Shown: one piece after another, positions 8,655 to 18,475 of the stretch
How the letters are laid out: each line of letters opens with the position of its first letter
Numbering within the stretch: position 1 is the first letter of the stretch
Origin: Planctomycetota bacterium
Lineage (GTDB): Bacteria > Planctomycetota > SZUA-567 > H5-PLA8
Direction: 5' to 3'
DNA: 60,057 bases
Assembly: GCA_023150555.1 (NCBI GenBank)
Contig: JAKLKQ010000041.1
Span: forward strand, 1 to 60,057
Program-made: the position numbers and the translations under genes
The notes under the pieces: generated by a model
Databases searched by the model: none
What the model was told of the DNA's origin: nothing
The model's input: only the letters and a program-made list of their open reading frames with translations

Positions 8655-8823
8655 CTATCCACTTTATTCAAAAGGGGTGAATACTCGGAGACGCGACTGC
8701 GTAAGGACTTACGTATGACTATTCAGTTTATCCAAAACGGTCTGGAGAGTCGGTCAAGGCGGTGAAAGTCAAGGGACGTGAGCCTTTACGAAGGCGGGCG
8801 TGCATGCTGAAGAACTTCCTGGC
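8655..8823. other. Spacer with no intact gene
   Basis: AT-richer sequence with interrupted short frames. A plus-strand piece near 8715-8850 reads LTYDYSVYPKRSGESVKAVK and ends at a TAG, but has no start. Nothing can be named. Confidence 0.3.
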
Positions 8824-9033
8824 CTATGGACGTGCCCGCGTGGCAGGATAGAATGGTTTCATGGTCGCGTTCGCTCCAACTTCGAATTTGAAAGCTCCCG
8901 GTACCTCCACGTTTTCATCTTTAAAATCGCACGGTGGCAACACCAAAAACAACGCATTTGCGCTGTTGTAAGTCCAATAGACTGATTTTCCACACCTCGT
9001 GCAATCGTTACAGAACTGTGTTCTTCGGATCAT
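8824..9033 (-). CDS. Small Cys-containing hypothetical protein (69 aa)
   Basis: From ATG at 9031-9033 the product begins MIRRTQFCNDCTRCGKSVYW and is followed by TYNSANALFLVLPPCDFKDE. The CxxCxxCGKSVYW pattern resembles the second metal-binding half of GFA-type (glutathione-dependent formaldehyde-activating-like) domains, which are normally about twice this length. It could therefore be a C-terminal fragment of such a protein or an independent zinc-ribbon peptide. Codon use is AT-rich compared with the chromosome backbone. No clear ribosome site was found, so expression is uncertain. Confidence 0.35.
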   Translation of the reverse strand: MIRRTQFCNDCTRCGKSVYWTYNSANALFLVLPPCDFKDENVEVPGAFKFEVGANATMKPFYPATRARP

Positions 9034-9093
9034 TTCGACCAAAGGGCCCTTTTGACCGCCGAATTTCCGGCCAAGTTGCCAACTTCCCGGCGT

Positions 9094-9570
9094 TCAGCGT
9101 GCCTTCTTCCTGCCAAAGCGCCCGCGGTTGAGACCCTTGGCTGTCTTCCACGGCAGCGCCGCGATGCCGATCGGTTCGCCGCGCCGCCCCTGCGCCGGCA
9201 CGGGGATCTCGCCCTTGCGCGCCTTGACGGCGGTCTCGGCTTTGACGATCGCCTCGCGCAACGTAAGTCCTTCCATGCGCAGCGCGTAGATGCACAGGCT
9301 CAGCAGGTACATGCGCTGGTTGCGGCGCGCGCGGGCACGCTGGATGTTCACGGGGCGCGCGTTGTAGGCGCGGCGGCGCTTCACGAACTCGGGGCGCGCG
9401 TCGTAGGCCTTGCGCCACTTGGCCGCCTGGATCGCCGCGTGTTCCTCGCAGCGCGTGGCCTTCGGCCCGCGGTGGTCGATCTTCTTGCCGCAATCGGCGC
9501 AGCGCCGGCCGGGCCCTGCGGCGGCCAGCCGGATGCGCTTGCGGCGCCGCGTGGCGAAGCGTTCGGACAT
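9094..9570 (-). CDS. Basic zinc-ribbon-like hypothetical protein
   Basis: 158 residues from the ATG at 9568-9570 (MSERFATRRRKRIRLAAAGP), chosen because GGGAGAAAG lies about 8 bases upstream. It holds a single CADCGKK element with a further Cys in KATRCEEHAA, so a small zinc knuckle or HNH-like finger is possible. The product is rich in Arg and Lys throughout, including KRRRAYNARP and a tail ending GLNRGRFGRKKAR, which suggests nucleic-acid binding. The family is not recognised. It sits at the end of the AT-rich island but has normal GC content. Confidence 0.55.
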   Translation of the reverse strand: MSERFATRRRKRIRLAAAGPGRRCADCGKKIDHRGPKATRCEEHAAIQAAKWRKAYDARPEFVKRRRAYNARPVNIQRARARRNQRMYLLSLCIYALRMEGLTLREAIVKAETAVKARKGEIPVPAQGRRGEPIGIAALPWKTAKGLNRGRFGRKKAR

Positions 9571-9664
9571 GATGCGCTTTCTCCCAAAACCTTGACCGTG
9601 AACGTAGCGAGAGGGCCAGCCTATACGAATCCGGGCGGCGACGGGAAGGAAAATCGTTCCTGCG

Positions 9665-11431
9665 TCAGGCTTCGATCTCGACGCGGAAACTCCACGAGGC
9701 GCGTCCCGCGGGCGCGGGGACCTCGGCGGACAGCAGCCCGACGTCGAAGACGTTGCGGTAGCGTTCGTTGTTCTCGAGCCCGCGGTAGCTGCGCAGGGGC
9801 GCGATGGGGTAGCGCACTTTTGCCTCGATGCCGGGCGGCGGGCGCAGGCGTTTGGTTGCCCCGTAGACGGCCTCGCGAATCTCCACCGCCTCGCCGGCCG
9901 GCGCCGCTGCGGGCGCTTCGTCGGGGGCATACGGCAGCAGCCTGCCGCCGGCGCGGACCTCGGCGTCGTGCATCGCGACGAAAGGCAGCTGCAGGCACAG
10001 CTTGCCGGTCCCGTTGGCCTCGGCGTCGAAGCGCACCTCGGCGCGTGCGTCGTCCTCGAGCAAAACCGTGATCGTCACGCGCGCATGGGCGAAGGTCAGG
10101 CGCACGCCCGCGCGCCCGGGTTCGGCGAAGGCTTTTGCCGCACGCGGGAAGTAGAGCGCCTGGCGGGTCTTGAGTTCGCCGCTGAGCTTCCCGAAGTCGC
10201 AGCCGGCCTGGAAGCCGCTGGCGACGTGCACCCAGGCGTTCTGGACCTCGGCGGGCGCGGGGCTGTTCCCGCCGCCCAGCACGAGGCCGGCCTTGGCGTG
10301 CCAGAGGTCGATGCGGTTCTCTCGGGAGAGGCGGTAGGGGCTGGAGGCGCCTACGGGGATGTCGCTGACGATCCCGGAGACCGCGGCGTTCCAGGGCCCG
10401 CGGCGGTGGATCGCGCCGTCGAAAGTGCCGCTGTGCACGACCTTCAGGAAGCCGTCGCGTTCGACGGGCAGCGTCTCTTCGTTGCCGGCTTCGTAGGAGC
10501 GGAAGCTCTCGCAAGCGGCCGCGACCTTGGCGTGGGCGTTCCAGTTGCTCATCTCGTAAAACGCGCCCAGCGGGTCGTCGGTGCCCAGCAGCCGTGCGTT
10601 GGCGGCACAAAGGGCGCGCAGACGCCGCCCGCGCGGCGTGACACCCAGCCCCGGCGTCTTGGGCGCCGGTTGCCACGACATGCGCCCGTCCAGGCAGCCC
10701 AGCGTCGCGCCGTCGGGATGGGTCCACTCGGTCACGAAACCCAGCAGTTTCTCGAGCATCCCGCGCACGCCGTCGTCGGGAACGGCGCGGTGGAAGGCGT
10801 ACTGGCCGCTGAGCATCACGTGGTTGTAGGCCGTCGAGACCGAATGGTGGCGGCCCTCCTCCCAGAAGCCCTCGGGCGTCTGGTAGTCGGCCAGCGCGCG
10901 GATCAGGAAGCGCGAGCGTTCGGCCGCGTCCGGGATGCCGAAGGCCTTCGCCGCGCGGGCGATCGCCGCGCAGCGCCAGGCCTCGTGGTTGGGCGCGGTG
11001 AAGAAGAACGGCCGCGGCAGCAAGTACGCCGCGTAGCTTCGCGCGAAGTAGCCCCAGCGCTCGCGGCTGGCCGCCGGCAACTCGTCTCCAAGCACCTCGG
11101 CCGTGCCGGCGAGGTAGAAGAGCGGCCACTCGCTGGTGTTGGCTTCCCCCGTGGGCTGGTCCTCGCCGTCGTCGAGCATGCCTTCCTTCGTCAGGAACGA
11201 GAGCATCCCGTCGCCCAGGCCCACGGCGATGTCGCGGATGTCCGTATCGCCGAAGTGCGGATTGCCCGCCAAGCGCGTCTTGTACAGGAACGCGAGCGGG
11301 TACATGGGCCACTGGTAGCGCTCGGACCAGCGCTGCGCGCGGATGCGCTTGGTCGCCGGGTCGTAGTTCTCGCGCACCAGCGGCACGAAGCGGAGCATCT
11401 CGTTCAACCAGCCGCGTTGCAGGGCATCCAT
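9665..11431 (-). CDS. Large uncharacterised protein, probable alpha/alpha-toroid carbohydrate-active type
   Basis: 588 residues from ATG 11429-11431 (MDALQRGWLNEML), with GAGGACACGCTT upstream. The first ~330 residues are helical with features of alpha/alpha-toroid enzymes: WPMYPLAFLYKTRL, FFFTAPNHEAWRCAAIARAA, YQTPEGFWEEGRHHSVSTAY and YNHVMLSGQYAFHRAV. The second half looks beta-rich (ALYFPRAAKAFAEPGRAGVR, LTFAHARVTITVLLEDDAR). Toroid plus beta-sandwich is the arrangement of heparinase II/III and PL8-type polysaccharide lyases, so a related role is plausible. The conserved NHE and RHHS segments are candidate active-site residues. No signal peptide is visible. The enzyme class is an inference from layout only. 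Confidence 0.6.
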   Translation of the reverse strand: MDALQRGWLNEMLRFVPLVRENYDPATKRIRAQRWSERYQWPMYPLAFLYKTRLAGNPHFGDTDIRDIAVGLGDGMLSFLTKEGMLDDGEDQPTGEANTSEWPLFYLAGTAEVLGDELPAASRERWGYFARSYAAYLLPRPFFFTAPNHEAWRCAAIARAAKAFGIPDAAERSRFLIRALADYQTPEGFWEEGRHHSVSTAYNHVMLSGQYAFHRAVPDDGVRGMLEKLLGFVTEWTHPDGATLGCLDGRMSWQPAPKTPGLGVTPRGRRLRALCAANARLLGTDDPLGAFYEMSNWNAHAKVAAACESFRSYEAGNEETLPVERDGFLKVVHSGTFDGAIHRRGPWNAAVSGIVSDIPVGASSPYRLSRENRIDLWHAKAGLVLGGGNSPAPAEVQNAWVHVASGFQAGCDFGKLSGELKTRQALYFPRAAKAFAEPGRAGVRLTFAHARVTITVLLEDDARAEVRFDAEANGTGKLCLQLPFVAMHDAEVRAGGRLLPYAPDEAPAAAPAGEAVEIREAVYGATKRLRPPPGIEAKVRYPIAPLRSYRGLENNERYRNVFDVGLLSAEVPAPAGRASWSFRVEIEA

Positions 11432-11804
11432 AAGCGTGTCCTCAGTGTGGAACTCCGCTCCGGCGGCTGGAAGCGTACCAGCCGGGTACGGCACTTGCTA
11501 AATCGATTCTATGGGAAGAGCGCTGCACATTGTGCAAATCGCTCGATTTTCCGTGGAACCCTTGTGGAATAGCGTCGAGATGCGCCAGTACTTTTAGGAA
11601 CAGGGCCGGCAACTTTCGGCGCGGCGGGTACGTCTTATCAGCGAGCAATCGATTTGCGTTGCCCTGGCAGCAGGCGGGAGGTACACGAACAGCTTGAATT
11701 TACGGCATTGATGCGCAGAATCACATTGTGCATCACTAAGTGCAGTCCGGCCGGTACGTTAAATAATAGTTGAGTTTAGCAACGCTGGCGTTTCCGGAGC
11801 CGTC
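11432..11804. other. Divergent spacer upstream of two genes, with palindromic element
   Basis: About 370 bases separating the divergently transcribed toroid-protein gene and the second kinase gene. It carries tgcacattgtgca (11524-11536, 6-bp arms around one base) and a second copy of its core, cacattgtgca, at 11722-11732. The kinase start at 11805 is preceded by CCGGAGCCGTC, and the region just before it (ttaaataatag) is AT-rich as in a promoter. No gene is seen inside. Confidence 0.45.
11524..11536. promoter_or_regulatory. 13-bp palindrome tgcacattgtgca, candidate operator
   Basis: tgcaca-t-tgtgca is a perfect odd palindrome. The 11-nt core cacattgtgca recurs at 11722-11732, 196 bases away, near the start of the kinase gene. 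Two copies in one divergent spacer suggest a regulator site, but no regulator can be assigned. Confidence 0.35.
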
Positions 11805-14800
11805 ATGGCCTCATCGCGCGACACGATCAAGGACCCGGTCGTCCTGCTGGCCCTGGAGAAGGGCATCGTCAGCGACGAGCAGGTCGCCGAGGCGCGAAAG
11901 CTGCAGGCCGAGGCACGCAAAGCCGGGCGCCGCCGGGACTTGATGCGCTTCCTCGTCGAGAGCGGCGCGCTGTCGCGGGAGCAGGCCCACCAGCTGCAGC
12001 AATCCGAAGCCAACTCGTGGAAGGGCCGGCAGCTTGGCGACTTCAAGATTCTCTCGGTGCTCGGCCAGGGCGGCATGGGCGCGGTCTTCCGGGCCAACCA
12101 GGTCACGATGGACCGCGAGATTGCACTGAAGATCCTCACGCCGACGCTTGCGGGCGACAAGGTCTTCCGCGAACGCTTCCTGCGCGAAGCGCGCGCCGTC
12201 GCCAAGCTCAACCACCCCAACATCGTCGCGGGCATCGACGTCGGCGAGGCCGACGGCGTGTACTTCTTCGCAATGGAGTTCATCGATGGCGACAGCCTGG
12301 GCCAGCGCCTGAAGCGCAAGGGCAAGCTCCCCGAGAAGGAAGCGCTGGAGTACATCCGCCAGACGGCGCTCGCCCTGGACCACGCGCACAAGAACGGCCT
12401 GCTGCACCGCGACGTCAAGCCCGACAACGTGCTGATCGGCAAGGACAACGTCGCGAAGCTCGCGGACCTGGGCTTGGCGCGCGTGGGCTACGACCGCAAC
12501 GACGACGGCGACAAGGACAGCAAGGTCGTCGACCACGACGACCCCGGCCTGACCCGCCAAGGCCAGACCGTCGGCACGCCCTTCTACATCTCGCCCGAGC
12601 AGGCCACCGGCGAGTCCGACCTGACGCCCGGCACCGACCTGTACAGCCTGGGCGCGACGCTCTTTCACCTCCTGACCGGCCGCTACCCTTACGAAGGCTC
12701 CAGCGGCGGCTCGATCATGATGAAGCATGTGCGCTCGCCGGTGCCCGACCCGCGCAAGGCCGACAAGGGCGTCAGCGAGCACGCCGCGAGCGTCTGCGTC
12801 AAGCTGATGCAGAAGGACCCCAAAAAACGCTACCTTGACGCCCGGACGCTCGCCGAAGACCTGCAGCGCGTTCTTGACGGGAAGAAGCCTCTGCTGAAGG
12901 GCAAGGTCGAGCTCTCCGATTCCAGCACCTACGGGCTGCCCGCGCCGCGCCCCAAGAGCGAGAAAGGCGCGCGCCTGGGCATCACTCCGCCGCCGTCGCC
13001 TTCGCCCGCGACGCCGCCCGGCCCGGCCACGGTGGGTGTCAGCGCCGGCAGCTCGGTGCGCCCGGCGCGCGTGAAGCGCGCCCGCGAGACGGACAACTCG
13101 GGCGGGCTGCTGGTCGGCGGCGTGGCCGTCGGCGCGTGCGTGCTGATCGCCCTGGTGCTTATGGCCGGTGGCTCGGGCGGTTCGCCGACGCCTCACGAAC
13201 GCACCACCGACCAGGCCAGCGAGCTGCCCAAGGGCCCCCACCCAACCAACACGCCCAGCGTGCGGCCGAAGGAGACCAAGACGGCCGAGACGACGGCCGA
13301 GACCGCTGCCAAGACCGAAGCCCCCGCGCCCGCGGGGCCGATCCCGCCCGTCGACACCAACCCCGTGCCGCCGGACTGGCAGCCAACCGCGCGCGGCCCC
13401 GAGCCCGCCGACAGCGCGAAGGATAAGGCCAAGCGCGAAGCCGAGGAGGCCATCGCGCGCGCCAAGGTCGAGGCCGAGCGCGAGGGCAGCTTCCTCGAAC
13501 AGTTCGACCGGCGCCTGCGCAGCGGCGAAGTCAGCGCCGCCGAGTCGGTCCTGAAGGACTACGAGTCGAAGACCGCCGCCGTCAGCGTGCAATACGCCCA
13601 GCGCGCCGTGAACGCGCTGAAGGAGATTGAGGAGGTCTGGAACAACAACCGGAAGGTCATGGTCGGCAAGCGCATTCAGATGGGCGACCTGAACGGAATG
13701 ATCACCTCCGTCGAGTTCGATTCGTTCTACATCGAGTTCGAGAAGGGCATGTCGACGCCAAAGAAATGGGCCGACACCCTGGTCTCCCAACGCCTGAACG
13801 CCATGGACTACCCGGAGAATGCCCCCGAAAAGCTCGCCGCCCGCGCGCTGTATCTCTACTACCGCAGCGACGAAGCGGTGCTGGCCGCCACGACGATGCT
13901 GAAGGCCCAGGCCGACGGGGTGCTGAAGCTGCCCGAGGCCGTGCACGCCCGCTGCCGCACCACCTACCTGGGCGACCAGCGCCTGAAGGCCACCGCGCTG
14001 ATCGGCAAGATCAAGGACTTCATCAGCGCGAAGGTGTGGAACAAGGTGGACGAACTCTGCGCCGAGTTCGAAGAGAAGTACGGCGCCGACTTCGCGGACC
14101 TGAAGGACGAAGTGAACGAGCTTAAGGCCCAGGTCGCCGCCATCCGCCCGGCCGTTCCGCCGTCGGGCCTGGCCGGCGGGCCGACGCCCGAACCGCCCAA
14201 GCCGCCCGCCGGCCCAACGCCCGTCACGCCCACGCCCGCCGGCCCGGTGCAGCCGCCGGAGGTGGCCAAGCCCGCCGACCCGCCGCCGCCCGTCGACCCC
14301 ACCAGTCTGGAAGCGCTGTTTTCGGGCAAGTTCAAGCAGATCAAGGACGCTCCGGAGCACGTAATGCTCGGCTACGACCTGACCAAGCCCGAGCAGCTCA
14401 ACGACTGGGTCCAGACCTCCGGCTCGTGGGAACTCAAGGACGGCAAGCTGACCACCGGCGGCGGCAAAGGCGAGGCGATCATCACGCACAAGGCGCGCTT
14501 CAAGTGGGAGCGCACCGTGTCGATCACAGCCACGATCACCTTCGAAGAGACGAAGGACGCCGCCGGCTACTACTTCCGCGACGGCACGGGTTCGGCGAGC
14601 AACTTCGTGCAGATGTTCATCGGGGGCCTGAGCCCGGCGGACGGCAACAACAACAATATCGTCAAGAAGAACGTGGCGCAGAACTGCGGGATGGTGCTCA
14701 CGTTCTCCGGCGTGCAGGACACCAACAGCAACTCGCGCTCGTGGGGCTACGAGGCCGGCAAGCCATACAAGTCCTCCCTGAGCTACGACCGCACGGTCAA

Positions 14801-15002
14801 CGGGTCCTTCTGGACCGGGCAAGTCTACATCACGCCCAACAGCCCCAAGCGCGTCGACCGGCGCAAGATATCCGACATGAAGAACAGCGATTGGGCCGGC
14901 CATCCGGCGATCTTCAGCGCCGGCACTCAGATCACCGTCACCGAGATCCTTATCGAAGGCTACCTGGATCCCGCGTGGGTGGCCTCGGCCCAGAAGAAGT
15001 AG
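11805..15002 (+). CDS. Membrane Ser/Thr protein kinase with large C-terminal sensor-like region
   Basis: 1065 residues. An N-terminal helical region (about 1-70; ALEKGIVSDEQVAEARKLQA) precedes a Hanks kinase domain: glycine loop GQGGMGAVF (87-95), Lys109 in IALKIL, HRDVKPDN with Asp203, and the metal-binding Asp221. The usual DFG reads DLG here. A disordered Pro-rich stretch and one membrane segment (GGVAVGACVLIALVLMAGG, about 430-450) follow. The outer part has a charged coiled-coil region (AKREAEEAIARAKVEAERE), Pro-rich linkers and a terminal ~210-residue beta-rich region (MLGYDLTKPEQLNDWVQTSG onwards) with a concanavalin/DUF1080-like look. This implies a receptor-type kinase with a glycan- or ligand-binding exterior. 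The activation segment carries an unusual acidic insert (DRNDDGDKDSK). Confidence 0.92.
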   Translation: MASSRDTIKDPVVLLALEKGIVSDEQVAEARKLQAEARKAGRRRDLMRFLVESGALSREQAHQLQQSEANSWKGRQLGDFKILSVLGQGGMGAVFRANQVTMDREIALKILTPTLAGDKVFRERFLREARAVAKLNHPNIVAGIDVGEADGVYFFAMEFIDGDSLGQRLKRKGKLPEKEALEYIRQTALALDHAHKNGLLHRDVKPDNVLIGKDNVAKLADLGLARVGYDRNDDGDKDSKVVDHDDPGLTRQGQTVGTPFYISPEQATGESDLTPGTDLYSLGATLFHLLTGRYPYEGSSGGSIMMKHVRSPVPDPRKADKGVSEHAASVCVKLMQKDPKKRYLDARTLAEDLQRVLDGKKPLLKGKVELSDSSTYGLPAPRPKSEKGARLGITPPPSPSPATPPGPATVGVSAGSSVRPARVKRARETDNSGGLLVGGVAVGACVLIALVLMAGGSGGSPTPHERTTDQASELPKGPHPTNTPSVRPKETKTAETTAETAAKTEAPAPAGPIPPVDTNPVPPDWQPTARGPEPADSAKDKAKREAEEAIARAKVEAEREGSFLEQFDRRLRSGEVSAAESVLKDYESKTAAVSVQYAQRAVNALKEIEEVWNNNRKVMVGKRIQMGDLNGMITSVEFDSFYIEFEKGMSTPKKWADTLVSQRLNAMDYPENAPEKLAARALYLYYRSDEAVLAATTMLKAQADGVLKLPEAVHARCRTTYLGDQRLKATALIGKIKDFISAKVWNKVDELCAEFEEKYGADFADLKDEVNELKAQVAAIRPAVPPSGLAGGPTPEPPKPPAGPTPVTPTPAGPVQPPEVAKPADPPPPVDPTSLEALFSGKFKQIKDAPEHVMLGYDLTKPEQLNDWVQTSGSWELKDGKLTTGGGKGEAIITHKARFKWERTVSITATITFEETKDAAGYYFRDGTGSASNFVQMFIGGLSPADGNNNNIVKKNVAQNCGMVLTFSGVQDTNSNSRSWGYEAGKPYKSSLSYDRTVNGSFWTGQVYITPNSPKRVDRRKISDMKNSDWAGHPAIFSAGTQITVTEILIEGYLDPAWVASAQKK

Positions 15003-15092
15003 CGCCCGCCGCCTTCCTTTGTCTTCCTCGCTTTTTTCGATAAGGTAGCCGCTCGTCCTCACCGTCTTCTCTGCAGTACGAAAGGAAAGGCC

Positions 15093-16001
15093 ATGAGCCT
15101 GCTCGTCGTCGGATCCATCGGCATCGACACCGTCGAGACCCCCACCGAGAAGCGCGCCGACCAGCTGGGCGGCTCGGCGATCTACTTCTCCTATGCCGCC
15201 AGCTTCTACACGAAGGTCCATCTCGTCGGCGTGGTCGGCAAGGACTTCCCCAGCGTGCACCGCACGCTGCTGGAGTCGCGCGAGATCGACCTATCCGGGC
15301 TGGAGTCCGCTGAGGGCAAGACCTTCCGCTGGACCGGCCGCTACCACGAGAACATGATCGACCGCGACACCCTGAAGGTGGACCTGAACGTCTTCGGGTC
15401 CTTCGACCCCAAGGTCCCCGAGGCCGCCCGCGAAATCGACTTCCTCTTCCTGGCCAACGGCGCGCCGTCCGTGCAGGCCAAGGTCCTGAAGCAGATGAAG
15501 CGCCGCCCCAAGTTCGTCGCCGCCGACACCATGGACCTGTGGATCGAGACCACGCGCGGCGACCTGGAGGTGCTGCTGAAGGACATCGACGCGCTGGTGA
15601 TCAACGACAGCGAGGCGCGCATGATGACCGGCCAGCGCGAACTGCTGCGCGCCGGCCTGGACATCCTCGAGCTGGGCCCGCCTATCGTGATTATCAAGAA
15701 GGGCGAACACGGCGCGCTGGTGGTCACCCGCGACGGGCACTTCGCCGTGCCGGGCTTCCCGCTCGAGAAGGTCGTCGACCCCACCGGCGCGGGCGACACT
15801 TTCGCCGGCGGCATCCTGGGCTACCTGGCCGAGACCGGCGACACCTCGCCGGCGAACCTGCGGCGCGCGGTCGCACACGGCGCGGTCGTCGCCAGCTACA
15901 CGGTGCAGGACTTCTCGCTCGAGCAGCTCAAGCGCATCAAGCGCGGCGACCTCGACAACCGCTACGCCATGCTGCTGGACCTGGTGCGCATCCCGGAGTA
16001 G
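15093..16001 (+). CDS. PfkB/ribokinase-family sugar or nucleoside kinase
   Basis: 302 residues. The N-terminus MSLLVVGSIGIDTVETPTEK with GGSAIYFSYAAS is the substrate-binding start of the PfkB fold, and DPTGAGDTFAGG near residue 230 is the C-terminal signature with catalytic Asp236. The motif KKGEHGALVV is also typical. The substrate cannot be read from sequence; proteins with this N-terminus are often annotated as sugar kinases. AAAGGAAAGGCC precedes the ATG. The gene lies 7 bases upstream of thpR on the same strand, so the pair is probably co-transcribed. Confidence 0.9.
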   Translation: MSLLVVGSIGIDTVETPTEKRADQLGGSAIYFSYAASFYTKVHLVGVVGKDFPSVHRTLLESREIDLSGLESAEGKTFRWTGRYHENMIDRDTLKVDLNVFGSFDPKVPEAAREIDFLFLANGAPSVQAKVLKQMKRRPKFVAADTMDLWIETTRGDLEVLLKDIDALVINDSEARMMTGQRELLRAGLDILELGPPIVIIKKGEHGALVVTRDGHFAVPGFPLEKVVDPTGAGDTFAGGILGYLAETGDTSPANLRRAVAHGAVVASYTVQDFSLEQLKRIKRGDLDNRYAMLLDLVRIPE

Positions 16002-16008
16002 CGCGCCC

Positions 16009-16605
16009 ATGCTCCTGCGCCCGTCCCACAACTCGACGGTCCACTACATCCGCGCATTCGTCGCCGTGGATGTGGGCGACGCCGTCCGCGACGCCCTCCG
16101 CCCCGCCGTCGAACGCCTGAAGCTGATGGGCGCGCGCGTGCGCTGGGTGCCCGAAGCCAACTGGCACCTCACCGTGAAGTTCCTCGGCGACGTCGACTTC
16201 AACGAGACCGGCAAGATCGGCAAGGCGCTGCAGGAAGTCGTCGCCACCGTCCCGTCCTTCGACCTCGCCTTCCAGGGCCTGCATCCCTTCCCGCCCGACC
16301 GCAGTCCGCGCGTGCTGGTCGCCGGCGTCGCCGACGGCAGCGAGGCCCTGGCCAAGCTGCACCGCATCGTCGACAAGCGCATGGGCGACTTCGGCGTGCC
16401 CGGCGAGATCCGCAGCTTCAAGGCGCACCTGACCCTGGCCCGCATCCGCGACCGCGCCGGCGCCGAGCGCCTGTGGCCCGCCCTGGAGAAGTTCAACGAC
16501 CGTCCCTTCGGGACCGCCTTTATAGAGGAGGCGATCCTCTACCAGAGCGAACTCGAACAGGGCGGCGCCCAGTACACTCGCCTGGCCACCGCGCCGTTGG
16601 CCTAG
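16009..16605 (+). CDS. thpR: RNA 2',3'-cyclic phosphodiesterase (2H family, 2'-5' RNA ligase-like)
   Basis: 198 residues with both 2H catalytic motifs: HLTVKFLG (His53, Thr55) and HLTLARIR (His140, Thr142). Spacing and overall length match bacterial ThpR, which opens 2',3'-cyclic phosphate ends of RNA. The start used (MLLRPSHNSTVHYIRAFVAV) adds about a dozen residues to the conserved beginning RAFVAVDVG, which is slightly long for the family. The gene sits between the PfkB kinase and recA, a neighbourhood in which thpR next to recA is seen in other bacteria. Confidence 0.92.
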   Translation: MLLRPSHNSTVHYIRAFVAVDVGDAVRDALRPAVERLKLMGARVRWVPEANWHLTVKFLGDVDFNETGKIGKALQEVVATVPSFDLAFQGLHPFPPDRSPRVLVAGVADGSEALAKLHRIVDKRMGDFGVPGEIRSFKAHLTLARIRDRAGAERLWPALEKFNDRPFGTAFIEEAILYQSELEQGGAQYTRLATAPLA

Positions 16606-16754
16606 CAGTACCTTTCCAGGTTGTTACCCCTGAAACAGCCAGGAGTTGGGGAGGCGAAAGGATACCAAAGATACCGCTGGACGCGCTCCGAAGGACTCGT
16701 TAGGATAATGTTTTCGTCGCCTATTTCTTCAGCCTCTCACATAAGGAACCCGCC

Positions 16755-17867
<1,113 letters not shown>

Positions 17868-17875
17868 CGAGGCGG

Positions 17876-18319
17876 CTAGAATTTCACTTCAACGGGGTGC
17901 TTCACCCAGAGCACCGACTCCTGGGTGAAGCGCTTCTTGTACACCTCGATCAGTTCGCCGATCTTCCGCGCCGCGGCGGGCTCGTCGGGGTGCACCAGCA
18001 CCAGCAGCTTCGTTGACTCCTTCCCGATCTTGCCGTCGGCGTTGCGCCACTGGCCGTAGGCGTCGAGCACCGTCAATCCGTCGGGAAAACGCGGCGTCAC
18101 CTCTTCGGCCAGGAATGCCTCCCACTCCGCGGCGCTGACCTCACCCACCGGCTTCGTGCGTCCGAAGTAGAGCTCACTCTTCAACCACGCCGGCGCCTTC
18201 GCGGCCTGCGCCTGTGGTTCGGCCTCGCGCGCGGGCCGGTGCTGCTCGCAGCCCGCCAGCACCACCAGCAGCAGCGCCGCCGCGCACGCGGCACGCGCCC
18301 GTCGTTCGATTCGTCGCAC
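17876..18319 (-). CDS. DUF3574 lipoprotein
   Basis: 147 residues from a GTG start (18317-18319) supported by GGGAGGACC upstream. A signal peptide with lipobox (LLLVVLAGC) is followed by the DUF3574 core: LKSELYFGRTKPVGEVSAAE, FLAEEVTPRFPDGLTVLDAY, GQWRNADGKIGKESTKLLVL and YKKRFTQESVLWV. The family is conserved in Proteobacteria and others with unknown function; the lipobox places it on the periplasmic side of a membrane. It converges with recA, the two stops being 8 bases apart. Confidence 0.9.
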   Translation of the reverse strand: MRRIERRARAACAAALLLVVLAGCEQHRPAREAEPQAQAAKAPAWLKSELYFGRTKPVGEVSAAEWEAFLAEEVTPRFPDGLTVLDAYGQWRNADGKIGKESTKLLVLVHPDEPAAARKIGELIEVYKKRFTQESVLWVKHPVEVKF

Positions 18320-18475
18320 GGAAAGGTCCTCCCGCCGAGTACCTTAACACGGCTTTTCAGCTGCGACAGCGCGCGGGCTTGAAGGGCCGGCACCCCAAGC
18401 ACCCCGTTCCGGGAGTGCCCGGGCCGGGGCGTACGGTTAGACTGTCACGCGGCCGTTCCCCGACGCGTCGATGAG

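Noticed and set aside
8715..8850. SET-domain-like remnant (LTYDY followed by a Cys)
   Set aside because: Only five residues fit the family motif and no further SET element is visible, so the resemblance is too weak.
11811..15260. Minus-strand open frame of more than 1100 codons opposite the second kinase and PfkB genes
   Set aside because: It is a shadow of GC-rich codons; the plus-strand kinase and PfkB motifs are unambiguous and the antisense product has an Arg/Gly/Val-rich, domain-free composition.
16606..16754. SOS (LexA) box upstream of recA
   Set aside because: No palindromic LexA-type site could be seen in the spacer; other regulator types remain possible.
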